Positions 8,891-20,030 of a stretch of 64,000 nt of DNA are shown here, one piece after another. Source of the DNA: Pelagomonas calceolata (taxonomy: Eukaryota > Sar > Pelagophyceae > Pelagomonadales > Pelagomonadaceae). The DNA lies in contig CAKKNE010000006.1 in the NCBI GenBank assembly GCA_918797485.1, positions 248,001 to 312,000 of the forward strand, given 5' to 3'. The translations under genes were made by a program, and so were the position numbers. Under the pieces are notes generated by a model. The model saw only the letters and a list, made by a program, of their open reading frames with translations. It was not told the origin of the DNA and ran no database searches. Each line of letters starts with the position of its first letter. The first letter of the stretch is position 1.

Positions 8891-11800
8891 TCACGAGACA
8901 AGCTCCGCCTCAAGCGCCCTCGACGCCATCGCCTTCTCCCGCACGAGCTCCGGCGCCGTCGCCGTTTTGAGCGCGTCGACCGCGACGCCCAGCGCCCCGC
9001 GCGCGGCACTCCGCACCGAAGAAAGCGAAAAGGGCGCCGGCCCGCGCCTTTCTTCAAACGCCGTCGCGTTCTGCGAATCGGCCAGCAAAAGCCTTAAACG
9101 TTCGAGCCAGGCGCTCGCCGTCGCCGTCTCGAGGACTTCTGAAGAAGGCAGCGGCTTTAGTAATTTCTCCGTCAGCGTCGACAAGACGGCCGAGTTATCC
9201 CCCTCGAGCCACGCGAGCGTGTCGTACCAGCGCAAACAAGTCACGTGTAAAACGTGGTCCATGGACCGCGTCCTTCTCTGTAGAGCGCCCTCGAGCCACA
9301 GGTCATAATCCGAGGCGAGCCCCCACTTGTATTCATTATCATCGAACGCGGCGGCGCGCTTCAGTAATGATAACGGGGGCAGGGCCAGGCCCGGGTCCCG
9401 CCAGGCGTCGCCTAGCAACTCCAAGGCTCTTTGACGCGTCTCCTTGGCTACGGGCTTCGAGAGCTCGTCATAATTTGTTCTGTCGTAGTCGAGACCCCGC
9501 ATATATAAGACGAGCAGCTCGCCGCAGTCGCGCCACCAGGCATTTAACGCTCGCGACGCGGCCGCGCGCTCGTACTCCCGCCGCCTCACGAAGACGTCCT
9601 CGTATCGCGAGGCCATCGCATCATCCCCCAGCCGCTCCAGAAATCTCTTCGTGACTCTCCTTTGTTGCGAACACCATTCGGTAGCATCCTGGCTGAGGTC
9701 GTAGGGCCTAGCGCGTGGATCGTTCGACGCTAGTTGGTCGCCGTCGTCCGATCTGGCGAGCGTCGGGTTGCCGTCCGCTTCTTGAGCGATGGCCCGGAGC
9801 TCGTCCTCCGAAACGACAGAGTAGCCATACTTGATGCAGAACGCGTCGTAGATGCCCACGCCGTCCATGAAATATTTACCTTGGTCTTTCTGGTCCTCCG
9901 CGACCACGGGCGCGATGTAGTCCATCACTGAAGATGCGACCCTACCTTGCTTGCGCTTCGTCGCGTCGTGGATGTCCTCGAGCTTATGGAGTGCCGAGGC
10001 CCGGAAGTTGTGCCTCAACCCAAGCGTGTGGCCCACCTCGTGCGCGACGACGTCGACCAACCCGGCCTCGACAAACGTCTTGGAGTCGACGTCGGCGTCG
10101 CCGCGCGCGGTGAGCCCAACAGCTAAGCCCTCTAACACTTCATGTGCCGACCGGTGGCAGTGGCGGTGCGCGTCGTGGCCGTGGCCGTGGTCGTGGTCGT
10201 GATCATGGCCCTGCCCGCCGTGGGCATGTCCCACGGGCGCGTGGTCGCCGCGGTCGTGGCGCCCGGACGGGTCGTGGCCGATCGAGGCCTCGTCCAACCA
10301 GCTCCCCGTGAACGCGCGGATCCAGCCCTCGCCGAACACGATGTTCGCGTAGAGGATCTCGCCCGTCCGGGCATCCACGACGGACGGGCCGATCGCCAAT
10401 CCTAGGTCGGGGTAGGGCAGCCAAGTGATCGAGGAAAACCGCACGTCCCCGGGATCATACTCCGCCGGCCAATCAGCATCATCCGGTTCCACGACTTTGA
10501 TGGCTTCCTCGAAGCCAATCGCTTCAAAAGCTGGCTGCCAAGTCAAGACGCCGCGCTTGATGGCTTCCCTCAAAGGTTGTGGTACGGTCGGGTCGAGGTG
10601 GTACGTGATTGGTACCCTGGGTTTGCAGAGTAGTCTCCGACCGTGAGCCAATCGACGTTCGGTGCAGTCCTCATCTTTTTCTAGACGCCTCCTGTGTGGA
10701 AACCAGTGCGTCGGGTGCACCGACAATTCTTCACTAAGTCATTTCTTCGCGATGACGCGGCCGTCCTGGCTCGGTCGAGCGGCGAGGAACCGGCATCGCC
10801 ACGCCATCGAGCAGGCGTCGCGTCGATGGCGTGGAGGACGACGCGACGATTCAGCACGAACGCGCCGTAAAATCTTGATTTCCACACAGGCCGTCGCCGG
10901 TTTATCAAGTTCACTCTCCGGTCCGCATCACTATAGGAAGCATTCGGCGCGTCCGTGTGGAAATCTCTCGGGAGGGGTCCGAGCTGCTCGTACGTCGTCC
11001 CGAAGAAGCCCACCCTATCATCAGCGCGCCTCGGCGTCATCGGCTCGTCGGGCAACAACGCTAAAGAGTAGGCTATTTCTACAGCCGTCGGGTCGTTGGC
11101 GTACACATCTTCCACATCCCACAATGAACACGCGACGACGAACTGCACATTTCGGGGAAACGCCGAGACAGATCGCAATTCGAGCTCGCCGTGGCAGCGC
11201 TTCGGAATATCTACAATCGCGGCGCCTTCGTTCAGGATCCAGCTCCAGGCGTTGTATACGACTGCGCCGTCGCCGCAGTCGCCCGCCTTCGGCAGCGTCG
11301 CGACCCAGCCCACGGCACCCAGACCGTCCTCGGCGGCCGCCGCGTACGTGTCCGTCACCGGCCTTACACTTAGGGGTGGCCGCGTGACGCGCGCGTCGCC
11401 GCCGTGTGCTGATTCTCTCAATGTGAAATAGCTGTCCTCGACGCCGACGCCGTAGTGGGCAAAGCCCGCGTCGCGGCCGGTTGTCCTTCGTGTGGTAGCT
11501 ATCACCGTGAACGGCGCGGAGAGCGTTTCGTTGGGGATCGTCAGGAGCAGCGACTGGCTCGCGTAGTCGGCGTGCGCGTGCCACGTCGCGTTCGTCGCGT
11601 TTCTAGCCGCGCAGGCTTGCTTGGCCGGGTCCGGCGGTGGTGGCGGAGGGGTCAGTAAGGTAGCCAGCGTGAGCTGCAGCATTTCTAGAGTGGTCGCGAG
11701 CGACGGCTGCCGCGGCGTCGCGGCGACGGCGTAGGCGATGAGTGCGACGACGACCGCGGCGCCCGACGCGCCGCAGCACGCGCGGAGCCAGCGGCGTTTC

Positions 11801-11907
11801 CTTTGCGGTGGTGGCATGGGTCTGCTGCCGTTGCGCGACGGGCTCGACGGGCCCATCAGTTCGATGCCGTCCTCCTCCGAGTGGTGTACTGGGTTGTACT
11901 GCACCAT
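8891..11907 (-). CDS. Membrane-anchored zinc-dependent metallopeptidase (DUF5117/DUF4953-like)
   Basis: Two exons, 10898-11907 and 8891-10691, joined across a 206-bp introner give a 936-residue protein and restore the family block DDRVGFFGTTYE...NLINR|RRLEKDED. That block matches the 'DPRVGFF...INRWRLEK' region of this metallopeptidase family. Residues about 40-65 are a transmembrane anchor after a short basic tail. The zinc site HEVGHTLGLRHNF follows in exon 2, at about residue 555. A His/Asp-rich insertion (GHDHDHDHGHGHDAHRHCH) just before it is unusual and could bind extra metal. The family is mostly bacterial, so transfer from bacteria is possible but not shown here. Substrate is unknown; the topology suggests a lumenal or extracellular catalytic domain. 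Confidence 0.85.
10692..10889 (-). mobile_element. Introner element forming the intron of the metallopeptidase gene
   Basis: Termini are CTGTGTGGAAA at one end and its inverse TTTCCACACAG at the other. The central inverted repeat is CACGCCATCGA...TCGATGGCGTG. Flanking 8-mers (10684-10691 and 10890-10897) are diverged copies matching at 5 of 8 positions in the coding sense. Reading frame and family alignment fit an intron 10692-10897 that starts with GC in the upstream flank and ends with the element's terminal AG. A GT two codons further in would also keep frame. Confidence 0.85.
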
Positions 11908-12136
11908 GGGTTACGGCGAGGTGCGGCGGCAGTTTTTTACGGCCGTTCCTGGCTTTTTAGCACCGCTGCGGTAGCGCCGGCCCAGTGGGTTTCGGAGATG
12001 AGTTAGGCAATGAGGGTTACGGATGCTCTGAGGGCGCAGGAACCGAATGGCTGCTAATTTTAGACCACAAAGGCGATACGAGCAATCGTCAGCTGTGCTC
12101 CCGACGCGAATCGCGCTGTGCGGCCTGAAGCTGCTC

Positions 12137-12160
12137 GCTAGTGTCTTACAGTCCGCTAGC
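12137..12160 (+). promoter_or_regulatory. GCTAG palindromic upstream element (copy 2)
   Basis: GCTAGTGTCTTACA followed by GCTAGC, 230 bp upstream of the metallopeptidase ATG, in the 383-bp gap 11908-12290. The rest of that gap shows no gene. Confidence 0.6.
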
Positions 12161-12290
12161 GCTCCGCGACGCCGCACGCCTCGACGACGACGACGCGCCG
12201 CCGCCACGCGCCAAAAAAGGAAAGAAAAGTCACCAGAAGCTATTTTTATACGGCCCCCGCCCGCCCCCTCGGCCCGGCCACGCGCGTCAC

Positions 12291-13126
12291 TTACATCATC
12301 GACGGCATGTGGAAGTTGCCCTCGAAGGGGATCATGTAGTTGCCGTCGTACGGCGGGATGAAGGTCAGGACCGGGACCGAGCCCGGGACCTTCGAGGCGC
12401 TCATGAAGCCGAAGATGCCGAGCATCGCCGCGCGGCCGTTGTTGATCTCGATGAGCCGCCCCCGCGCGCGCTTCTCCTCCGTGTCCATGCGCTTCCGGAG
12501 CGATCCAAAGGGGTCGAAGAGGTCGAACGGCACCGGGTGCGGGTAGCCCTCGCCCTCGGCGTACGCGTCGGAGAACGACGGGAACATGCCGGGCTTGCGG
12601 CCCATCATGTAGTGCGGCGCGACGGACTCGTCGAAGAGCTCGAGCATGCCGACCTGTGCGTAGAACGTCGCGTCGACGCCATCGCCGCGACCACAAAAAT
12701 TCGAGTTTCGACGCTGAACCAAACGAAGAGGATAATTTGCCACTTGCTCGCGGCCGGGAGCGCGTCCCACTGCTCCGGCGGGGAGCCGGACGGCCAGTCG
12801 GCGCCGCCGAGCGTCATCTTCGTCGCCCAGTGGCCGCCGTTCGCCTGGACGCAGTAGCCGACGAAGGCCGCCATGGCCACGCGGCCGTGCTTGATCTCGG
12901 CCTGCCGGTACCACGCGATCGTCTGCTCGTTGTTGAAGCCGTAGAGCGAGCCCGACGCGCCGGCGACGTTCAGGGGATCCCAGAAGCCAATCGTGGGGTT
13001 GAGGCCCTTCGCCAAAGCCTCGAGGTCCGACTTCGACTCCTGCAGCCGCGTCTCGGCGGGCGCGGCCGCCGGGCCGACGAACGCGGCCGCGGCGGGGAGG
13101 ACCGCCAATGCGACGGCGAGCTTCAT
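12291..13126 (-). CDS. Fucoxanthin-chlorophyll a/c-type light-harvesting protein
   Basis: Exon 1 (12725-13126) and exon 2 (12291-12653) join as WQIILF|VGMLELFDES, giving 254 residues. The N-terminus MKLAVALAVLPAAAAFVGP is a signal peptide followed by an A|FVGP site, the bipartite leader used for red-derived complex plastids. The two conserved chlorophyll-binding helices read EIKHGRVAMAAFVG and EINNGRAAMLGIFGFM, with the Glu-Arg pair in each. The protein acts in thylakoid antennae. The 71-bp intron 12654-12724 is GT-AG and carries the GTCGCGGCGATGGCGTC core seen in the other introns. No membrane segment appears missing. Confidence 0.95.
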
Positions 13127-13897
13127 CCTTCTCTCTGCCTGTGCGATGAACGACGGTGGCGGGCCCGCCCGCAAGCAGTTTTCTCGCGGGCGTTGTGTGT
13201 ATAGCCAAGCAGCGCCGCGGCCAGGAGGTCCGCGGCCAGCGCTATGCGTATACGCAAGCAGCGCCGCGGCCAGGACCAGAAGTCAATCCCAGCGGTACGA
13301 GTCGCGTCGCGGCAGGATTCTTGTGTGTAGAGCAGCAGCGCGCAGCCCAGCTTCCGCTAGGCGTGGTCATCCGGTCGTCCGAAGCCTTTGTAGGTCGCCC
13401 TTTTGGCCCAAGGGCTAGGCTAGCGGGCAGCAGGCAAAACAGATGGCCAAACAATGGAGCTCGAGTGCTCAGCCGCGCCGGCGAGCCGCAGCTTCAGATT
13501 CGCAGGGCTGTCGCACCGCTCAGTTCGAATGCTATTCTCGAATGTGCAGCCTTGGGAGACTCGCAGACGCGGAGCACTGACCGCTTTTACTGTCCTTGAC
13601 TCGATCCAGCCCAAAAAATGGGTTCGGGTTGCTCGCCTGCGACCGCAACAATCACGCCAAAGTTTCACCCCGGAGGCCGTTCTTCGCGATGACGGCGACT
13701 GGCAAAACGCAGGAATCGCCTGCCGGGCTCTAGAGGACACTAGACTTGCTCAGGGCAGCCCTTGGCCGGTGCAGGCGCAAAAGGCGCCGCGGCAGCCGCA
13801 GCGGCGCGCATGTACGCACGTTTGATCAAGGTGCAGTGAACTACAACGAACAGCGACGAACGGTGACGCTGCGAGGACGCGTGGGACCACACCAACT
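13127..13897. other. Long intergenic region between light-harvesting and LRR genes
   Basis: 770 bp between divergent genes. It contains a direct repeat, CAAGCAGCGCCGCGGCCAGG, at about 13204 and 13256, and a palindrome at 13727-13745 (CTCTAGAGGACACTAGAC) that resembles the GCTAG element, 153 bp before the LRR ATG. Another GCTAGGCTAGC lies near 13414. No convincing gene is visible. Confidence 0.5.
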
Positions 13898-16604
13898 ATG
13901 AGCCGCCGCCCCCACCCCAGCCAGCGCTTCATGGCGCACGCCCAGGACGCGTCGCGCAATGACGTGCTGCAGACGGAGACGAGTAAGAGTTTGAGACAGG
14001 TGCTGCGGGCCGCTCGAGCGACGGGCGCCCTCGCGCTGGCAGGTAGACGGTTGCGAGAACTACCGGTGGAAAGCTACGCCCCGACGCCGGACGATTTGGA
14101 CGAGGGCGAGAAGTTCTGGGAGATCGTCGAGTTGAAATCCTTCGATTGTTCCCACAATAAGTTAGATGAACTGCCTTCGGATTGGCGCGCAATTTCGACG
14201 CTGCGACAATTACGAGTGGCAAGGAACTCTTTAAGTATGCTGCCGGAGGCCCTGCTGTCGGACCTGCCTGCCTTGGAATTGCTCGACGCGGGCGACAACC
14301 GGCTGCGGAGTTTACCTCCTGTACCCGCGGCGGGTTGTGCGCTCAAGACGTTGTTGGCACCTAGAAACGCGCTAGAAAAGCTAGAAAGGTGGAATATTTG
14401 TGAGTGTTTGACGCTCGAAACCCTGTCGCTATCTGATAATGAGCTGATTAAAGTCCTGCCGTCACTGCCGAAGCCGTTGCGAGCTTTAGATGTTGAAAAT
14501 TGTAGTTTACAACACCTCCAGCCCACCCAGTTCCTCGAGACGCTCGCGGCCGCTAGGAACAAGCTGAAGGGCGTGGACGTGGGCGGCCTGCAAAAACTGA
14601 AATATTTGGACCTGCGCCAGAACGAGTTGCAAGGCTCTTTACAACTCCCGTCCTTACCCGCGCTGGCCGAGTTATTCATAGGACACAACCAGCTGCAGCA
14701 CTTCGACTTGAAGCCGTCGCCATTAATAGCGACGATCGACGTCTCTTCCAACAGTCTACAAAAGCTCCCCGAGAGTCTGGGCCGATGTATCAATCTCAGA
14801 GCCCTCGACGCGTCGAACAACGACCTCGCGGAGTTGCCCTGTTCCCTCGGCACCTTACCGAAGCTGCAAAGGATCGCGCTGGACGGCAATCCGTTGCGAA
14901 GCGTGCGGCGCGACGTGATAGAACGCGGCTGCGAGGCCATCAAGGCGTTTTTACGGACTAGGGCAGCGACGCCGGCCGAGAAGACCAGTGACGATGACTT
15001 CGACCCCCTCGCGCTGGCGAATAGGGTGCGGGACCCCGTATGCGTGCGGCGTCTTTTTTTTACTTCGGATGCCGAGCTCTGCTGCGATGCCATCGACGCG
15101 AGTCGCATCGATGGCGTATCACCGATAAACCCCGCAGGACGCGCGCGGCGTCCTGAACCTCGCCGGCAAACATTTACGACATTGGCCGCTCGATCGGGAC
15201 GTCTGCGCGAAGGTGCGCGAATCCCTAGAACAGGACGAGGGCCTAGACGCCTACGTCGACGACGCCCAAAAAGCCTCAAGGACGGCGCGCGTCAAGAGTA
15301 TTGATATCTCAGAGAACGCCCTGTCCGAATTACCGGAGGCGTCGTGTCTGCTGGCTCTAGGTGATAGTTTGCGAGAGCTGAAGTGCGCGCGGAATCGCCT
15401 ACGCCAACCACCTTTGCTGAGTTTGGCCAATGTCCCGCTCAAGGTGTTGGACGCCTCGCGCAACGAAATTACCAATGATGACGCCGACACGCCGCTGCCG
15501 GACGCGTGTGCCCTCGCGAGGAATCTGTCCGAGCTCGACATGAGCGGCAACCGGTTGATACGCATTCCCCGATCTTTATTTGGCTTGCAGGCTTTGAGAA
15601 GTGTCACCCTGGCTCGGAATGAACTCTCGGGCGACTTAGGCCGGGGCTGGGCTTCACTATTAGCGCTCGAGACGCTGAACCTGGCCGACAACCGACTAGG
15701 AGCTCTAGGTGATGTTCATAAAGCCCCAGTCCTCCGAACGTTGGATCTGGGCAACAATTGTTTGCGGAGCGTCCCGCCCGAGTTGGGATTATGCGACTGC
15801 CTGCGCTCCTTGATCCTGCACGGCAACCCGCAGCGCGCCATCCGCGCGGAAACGCTGCCAAAGGATACGCTCAAAGTACTAGCACGGCTGCGCGACCGGT
15901 TACCCATGGATGTCGTCGAGCGACACATGAAGCGGGAGGAAGATCTACAGTCAATAGAGGACTCGCACGAGTCTTTTGACGAAAGGTATACCTCCCCGCC
16001 GCCGCCGACGGGGCCGCCGCCGAAAACGGGGTATGGGAGCACGCCACCGCCCCCAGATGGCCCGCCACCCGTCCTATCGGACTACGCGCCTCCTTCCGCG
16101 GCGGCGCGCCTATCTTCGGCCGTCGACAATAGAGCATGTCGAGCGATGGCCTGGTCGCCGGCACCGGGCCAGGGCCGCGCGATGGCCTGGAGCCCCCAGG
16201 ACGGCCAGACGATCGAGCGAAAGAAGAAGCCTCTACCAAGGGAGAAGAAACGGAAACCTTTCGAGTCCGTGCGAGCGCCGCGGCCGGTCTTATCATTACC
16301 GTCGCCGGTCCTAGGGAAAGGCGTGCTACCGCGCCAGTCGCCTCGGACAGAGGAGAAGAAGGAGCTGAAACCCAGCAATCGGCCGCCCGCGATTGGAAGG
16401 TCGTCCAAACCGTCGATCGCGCCCGAGGACACCATTACGTTGAAAGGTCTCAACGAGCGCGTGTCTTCCTTGGATGCTCGTTTAACCGAAGATGGGGCGT
16501 CGCTGTCGCAAGCGAAAGTCTACGCCCTGAAGAAGCAGCTGGCGCGCGCGAAGGCCGATAGAATTCGGTTCGAGCGGCAGCTCGCGGCGGAGCCGGACAC
16601 GTAA
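13898..16604 (+). CDS. Leucine-rich repeat protein, LRRC40-like
   Basis: Exon 1 13898-15037 and exon 2 15138-16604 encode 868 residues. The intron 15038-15137 is 100 bp, phase 0, GTATGC...CCGCAG. Exon 1 holds about twelve LRRs in a regular L-x-x-L-x-x-N-x-L pattern. It ends with LDGNPLRSVRRDVIERGCEAIKAFL, the hallmark between the two LRR blocks of LRRC40. Exon 2 restarts with GVLNLAGKHLRHWP and a second LRR block, ending again in HGNPQRAIR. A proline-rich disordered region (residues about 640-790) and a C-terminal coiled coil (VSSLDARL...KKQLARAKADR) follow; these are extra to LRRC40. Role unknown, probably protein binding in the cytosol or nucleus. Confidence 0.85.
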
Positions 16605-16654
16605 CTTTACTAGTATGTAGTACGCCGCCGCCGCGAAGACTAGAGAGACCATAC

Positions 16655-17581
16655 TTAGCAGAGCTGCAGCTGGAGCCCCCGCCGCAGCGCCTGGTCGCGG
16701 AACGGCCCCGCGAAGCGATACAATAATTGGGCCTCCCCGAACTTGTGCTCCCTCCCTCTTTCAATCTCCTTGTAGATGCGCAGCCAGGCGTCCCAGTCGT
16801 CGGGGTCCGCGTCTACCGCGTCCTCCGCCAAGCCCGCCACGTCATCATCAACAAGCCCTCGTACGGGAGGCAGGACGTCATTCGGTGGATCCGCGTCGAC
16901 CACAATGATGGCCCTTATCGAAACCCAGGGCCCGAATTTTTTATGCGCACATAGACCGCCTGGTAAAATTTCGACCAATCCTGCCAATGCCGCACACGCC
17001 CGAAAATCTACGGCGTCGCCAGGTTGGTCGTCCCAGACGTCCGGTAAATCACCAACGGGTCGTTGGATGGGCTCCTTGGCGTGGGGGCACTTGGGATGGT
17101 GGCCCATGGCCGACAGATAGCCGTTGATCGACTTGCAGCCTGGTAAACAATCTTCGTGCAGCGTCTGCCGTTGACCCCTTGTAAAGTGCGTTTCCTTCAG
17201 CTTCTCAAAGTCCAGGAACTTGTAGTCGCCCTGGTGCGCGAACTCGTAATGTCGCTGCGTCCTTCTGTGTAGGTTAGCGTCGTCGACCGCCTCCAGCACG
17301 GCCTCCTCCACGAACGAGTCGAAGGCGTTTAGCCCTCGGCTGTTGTTCGGGTGGTCGGGCCAGGCGCTCCGCGGCTCGCAGCGCAGGAAGTACTGCCAAA
17401 TATGTTTTGAACTGCCGACCGCGAAAGCCAAAGCACCGTTCCGCCGCCCGAAGTCGTGCAGTTTTTTATTCGAAGTGGTGTCGTTGTAGGCCTTCGTCGA
17501 GAAGGCTGCAGACAAGTCGAAGCCCTTCTTGTACAGGGCGGCGGGCAGGAGCTTCTCGATGTCATTGTCTAGGGCTGCCAT
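16655..17581 (-). CDS. MMACHC-like cobalamin-processing protein
   Basis: 308 residues from ATG 17581. Several stretches match the MMACHC (CblC) family: RNGALAFAVGSSKHIWQYFLR for the 'LAFLV-ST-ALWP-FL' strand, FGPWVSIRAIIVVD for the 'FGGWFAIRGVVLL' strand, and the C-terminal W-x-x-W...KFGEAQLLYRFAGPFRDQAL pattern. MMACHC removes the upper axial ligand of incoming cobalamins using glutathione or flavin. That fits an alga that takes up vitamin B12 from the environment. A CLPGCKS...HHPKCPH segment in the middle is Cys/His-rich and not typical of the human protein. The assignment rests on motif recall, not on a profile search. Confidence 0.65.
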   Translation of the reverse strand: MAALDNDIEKLLPAALYKKGFDLSAAFSTKAYNDTTSNKKLHDFGRRNGALAFAVGSSKHIWQYFLRCEPRSAWPDHPNNSRGLNAFDSFVEEAVLEAVDDANLHRRTQRHYEFAHQGDYKFLDFEKLKETHFTRGQRQTLHEDCLPGCKSINGYLSAMGHHPKCPHAKEPIQRPVGDLPDVWDDQPGDAVDFRACAALAGLVEILPGGLCAHKKFGPWVSIRAIIVVDADPPNDVLPPVRGLVDDDVAGLAEDAVDADPDDWDAWLRIYKEIERGREHKFGEAQLLYRFAGPFRDQALRRGLQLQLC

Positions 17582-17914
17582 TGACTGCTCGCGACGGCTG
17601 CCCGGGCGCGGCTGTTGGTTTCAAGGTTGTCGATGCTAGCTCTAGGGCCCGAGGCTCGATTGATGCCGCACGATGGAAAGCCGCGCCCAGCGCCGGCGCC
17701 GCTGTGGTATTCGTATGGTATCGTATGGTATGGATCGTGCCGGGGGGGGGTCCCCCGTCGCGTCGATGGCTTCGGCGGCCCCCTCGACGCCGTCGCCGCG
17801 ACGCCATCGGCGACTCGCGCGGGACGCTGCGGTTGGCACTCCCGACGGACGGCGCTCGTCGCCGGCCGCGCCCACGAAAGCCCATAATTACTACGGAAGT
17901 TTTACACGACTAGT
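17582..17914. other. Intergenic region with a repeat core
   Basis: 332 bp upstream of the MMACHC-like gene. It contains TATGGTATCGTATGGTATGG near 17715 and, at about 17758-17815, an inverted pair GCGTCGATGGC / GCGACGCCATCGGCG. That pair is the same core found inside the introns, here outside any recognised gene. It may be a 5' UTR introner or a decayed copy. Confidence 0.45.
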
Positions 17915-18244
17915 CTACTCCGCGGCCACGTCCCGCGTGAAAATCCACTGCGTGTGGTGGTAGGAGACCATCTTGATCATGCCCTTCTCCTGGAGCTCCT
18001 TGATCGCTGCCCGCGCGAGCGCGCCGTTGATCTTCAGTCGCTCGACGAGCGCCGACGGCGTGATCAGCTTCATTTTGGGCACCTCGGCCAACAACCGCGC
18101 GTAGGTGTCCTCGTCGAACAGCACCTTGTTCGCGACCTGGTCGCGGACCTTGCCCTTGGACCACTTCTTCTTCTTGGACTTGCCGCCGGCCATGGCGGCC
18201 GCCATCTTGGCCTCTTTCGACTTTTGTTGGACCTTGGGCGGCAT
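17915..18244 (-). CDS. RPS25: 40S ribosomal protein eS25
   Basis: 109 residues, the usual length. The Lys-rich N-terminus ([17 protein letters not shown]) precedes the winged-helix core: [19 protein letters not shown], then [20 protein letters not shown], ending with [16 protein letters not shown]. All are family signatures. It is a component of the small ribosomal subunit head near the mRNA exit and is needed for some IRES-driven initiation. Single exon, ATG 18244. Confidence 0.97.
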   Translation of the reverse strand: MPPKVQQKSKEAKMAAAMAGGKSKKKKWSKGKVRDQVANKVLFDEDTYARLLAEVPKMKLITPSALVERLKINGALARAAIKELQEKGMIKMVSYHHTQWIFTRDVAAE

Positions 18245-18852
18245 CTTTGCGGTCCCTCCTCCTCAGTGCTATCTGTTCAGTGTGCCTGCGGGTGGCGGGC
18301 GGTGAGCGCTCTCGAGTTCGTGCGGTGCGGCGACGGCGTGTTGGGTGTGAGCGCTCTCGAGTTCGTGTGTCGACGGCGTGTTGGGTGTGCCAGGCGCCCG
18401 CGGCAAGGGTGCAGAGCCAGCGTGTAGCCGTGCTCGGCGCGCTCGAGTAGAGCGGCGGCGTGGCTTCGTGTGGTGCAGCGACGCGTGCTGGCTGGGCCAG
18501 GTGGCTGCGCTCGGGGCGCAGAGCCAGCGCGTGGCCGTGCTTTGCCGCCGCGCCGTGTTTTTTAGCCGTATAAGCTGCGCTTTTGTGAGCTCGCTATATA
18601 CGTCGCCTACGGCTCCGCTGGCGGCCCTCGCTTCGCACACCCGTGTTCGCAGTGGTTCAAAGGGCTCCGGTAACACACCGAATCGGTCTATCAGTCCTCC
18701 CGCGCAGCGTAGTTTGCAATAAACTCGGCGCTCGCTGGTCTGAATTAGCAAGTTTAGGCAATCCCGAAACTAAAAGCAAACAAAGGCGTCGCAGCCGCCT
18801 GCCGGCCCAGGAGAGCGCTCCGCGACAGGTGGAGGGCTTCGTCGATTTTTGA
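18245..18852. repeat. Intergenic region with imperfect direct repeats
   Basis: A unit starting GTGAGCGCTCTCGAGTTCGT and ending TGTTGGGTGT occurs twice between about 18301 and 18390. A second pair, GCAGAGCCAGCG-n-GTGGCCGTGCT, is at about 18411 and 18519. These lie upstream of eS25. TATATACGTCG occurs near 18595. No open frame looks like a gene. Confidence 0.5.
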
Positions 18853-18874
18853 GCTAGCGGTGAAAGACACTAGC
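18853..18874 (-). promoter_or_regulatory. GCTAG palindromic upstream element (copy 3, inverted)
   Basis: GCTAGCGGTG...GACACTAGC, the minus-sense form with a 22-bp span, 205 bp before the ATG at 19079. Confidence 0.6.
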
Positions 18875-19078
18875 GCAAGCAGCAGCTCGGACAAACAACT
18901 CGCTTTTTGCGAGCGAATTTGCACGAAAAAATCAGAATTCGCATTGCTGTGGACTGCCACACGACCTATCATCGCAATTCTACAATCAATTTGCCCCCGC
19001 TGTACTGCACTGCCCACACTCAGTGCGCACCCTCATAACACCGAGCACAACTCGCGGCGCGAGCACGCCATCGCAGCG

Positions 19079-19933
19079 ATGGGCGCCAGAAAGCGCGAAA
19101 AGGCCCAGGAGAAGAAGGCCAACACCCGCAAGAAGCAGGCGGACTACGAGCGCCGCCGCGACGCGTACAACGCGAAGCGGCGGCAGGCGGGTATGAGCGT
19201 GTTACGGGGGCTCCATAGAATCTTCCTCGTGATTCTGGCGGTCGGCCTGATGATGCGCTTCGCCCGTTTTAAGTTAGAAAACAACGAGAAATTGACGCGG
19301 ACGACGTCCAATGAAACACTAGTAACAATCAGACGGGACGTCTTCGGGGTCGCCGTGCGAGCGTCGTTAGATACATGTGCTGTTGGAGGCTCTTTCACTA
19401 GTAAGGGTCTGACCGAGGCCCGGTCGAAGCTAAAATGCCTGTGGCCCCTCATGTCCAACAGAGATCCGAACGCGACGTACTTTGTTCTGAGAAGAAGAAC
19501 GTGCGAGGCGTGGCGGTTAGCTGTCTTCCGGCCCGTCGTCGGCCAGGCCTACGCGGCGCACTCCATTGATATATGGTCTGGAGATAATGTATCTGCCGCG
19601 TTACTGGACGAGAAATGGCTAAATGACAAGGGCGGACAACGGCAAGCGCGCGAGGATTTAGTCAAGAGTTTGGATGCGGCCCCCTTCAGCGAAGGCGGCT
19701 GGAAGGGCTCGGCCGAGATTCTACAAAGAGCGGCGCATTTTAGGAGGCGGGACGACGACTCGTCGTTCCTGGCTTCTCTGGCGAAAGTGTCTCCACCGGA
19801 AAATTCGCTGGTACGATTGAGGGGCGACTCATTTTATCGCGTTAGTGATGCTGTCGTACTGGAGCAGTACCGCGTGCCCGAGCGTTCGTTGCGGCGCGTC
19901 GATCACTGGAGAGAGGAGACTAATGTCTGTTGA
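19079..19933 (+). CDS. Single-pass membrane protein of unknown function
   Basis: I prefer ATG 19079 to the upstream in-frame ATG at 18860, because the earlier one lies only a few bases after the palindromic promoter element starts and would code through the 5' leader. The product is 284 residues: a strongly basic N-terminal helix (RKREKAQEKKANTRKKQADY), one transmembrane segment (IFLVILAVGLMMRFA, residues about 50-65), then about 215 residues with no motif I recognise. The topology suggests an anchored protein with a lumenal or cytosolic globular part. Convergent with COQ5. Confidence 0.6.
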   Translation: MGARKREKAQEKKANTRKKQADYERRRDAYNAKRRQAGMSVLRGLHRIFLVILAVGLMMRFARFKLENNEKLTRTTSNETLVTIRRDVFGVAVRASLDTCAVGGSFTSKGLTEARSKLKCLWPLMSNRDPNATYFVLRRRTCEAWRLAVFRPVVGQAYAAHSIDIWSGDNVSAALLDEKWLNDKGGQRQAREDLVKSLDAAPFSEGGWKGSAEILQRAAHFRRRDDDSSFLASLAKVSPPENSLVRLRGDSFYRVSDAVVLEQYRVPERSLRRVDHWREETNVC

Positions 19934-20030
19934 AACTTACTTGTACCCTGCGCGATGGCGTGGCGATGGTTCCACGCCATCGACGCGGCGTACATATGGG
20001 GCTAGGCGTCAATCAAACTTACTTGTACCC
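19933..20030. repeat. 16-bp direct repeats flanking a short insert with the introner core
   Basis: AAACTTACTTGTACCC occurs at 19933-19948 and 20015-20030. The second copy contains the COQ5 stop codon. The 66 bp between them hold GCGATGGCGTGG and CCACGCCATCGACGCG, the inverted core of the introns. A 16-bp duplication is longer than the 8 bp seen at the intact introners. Confidence 0.7.

Noticed and set aside
18245-18852. Open frames over the repeats upstream of eS25
   Set aside because: They arise from the GC-rich direct repeats; codon composition is not protein-like and no motif is visible.
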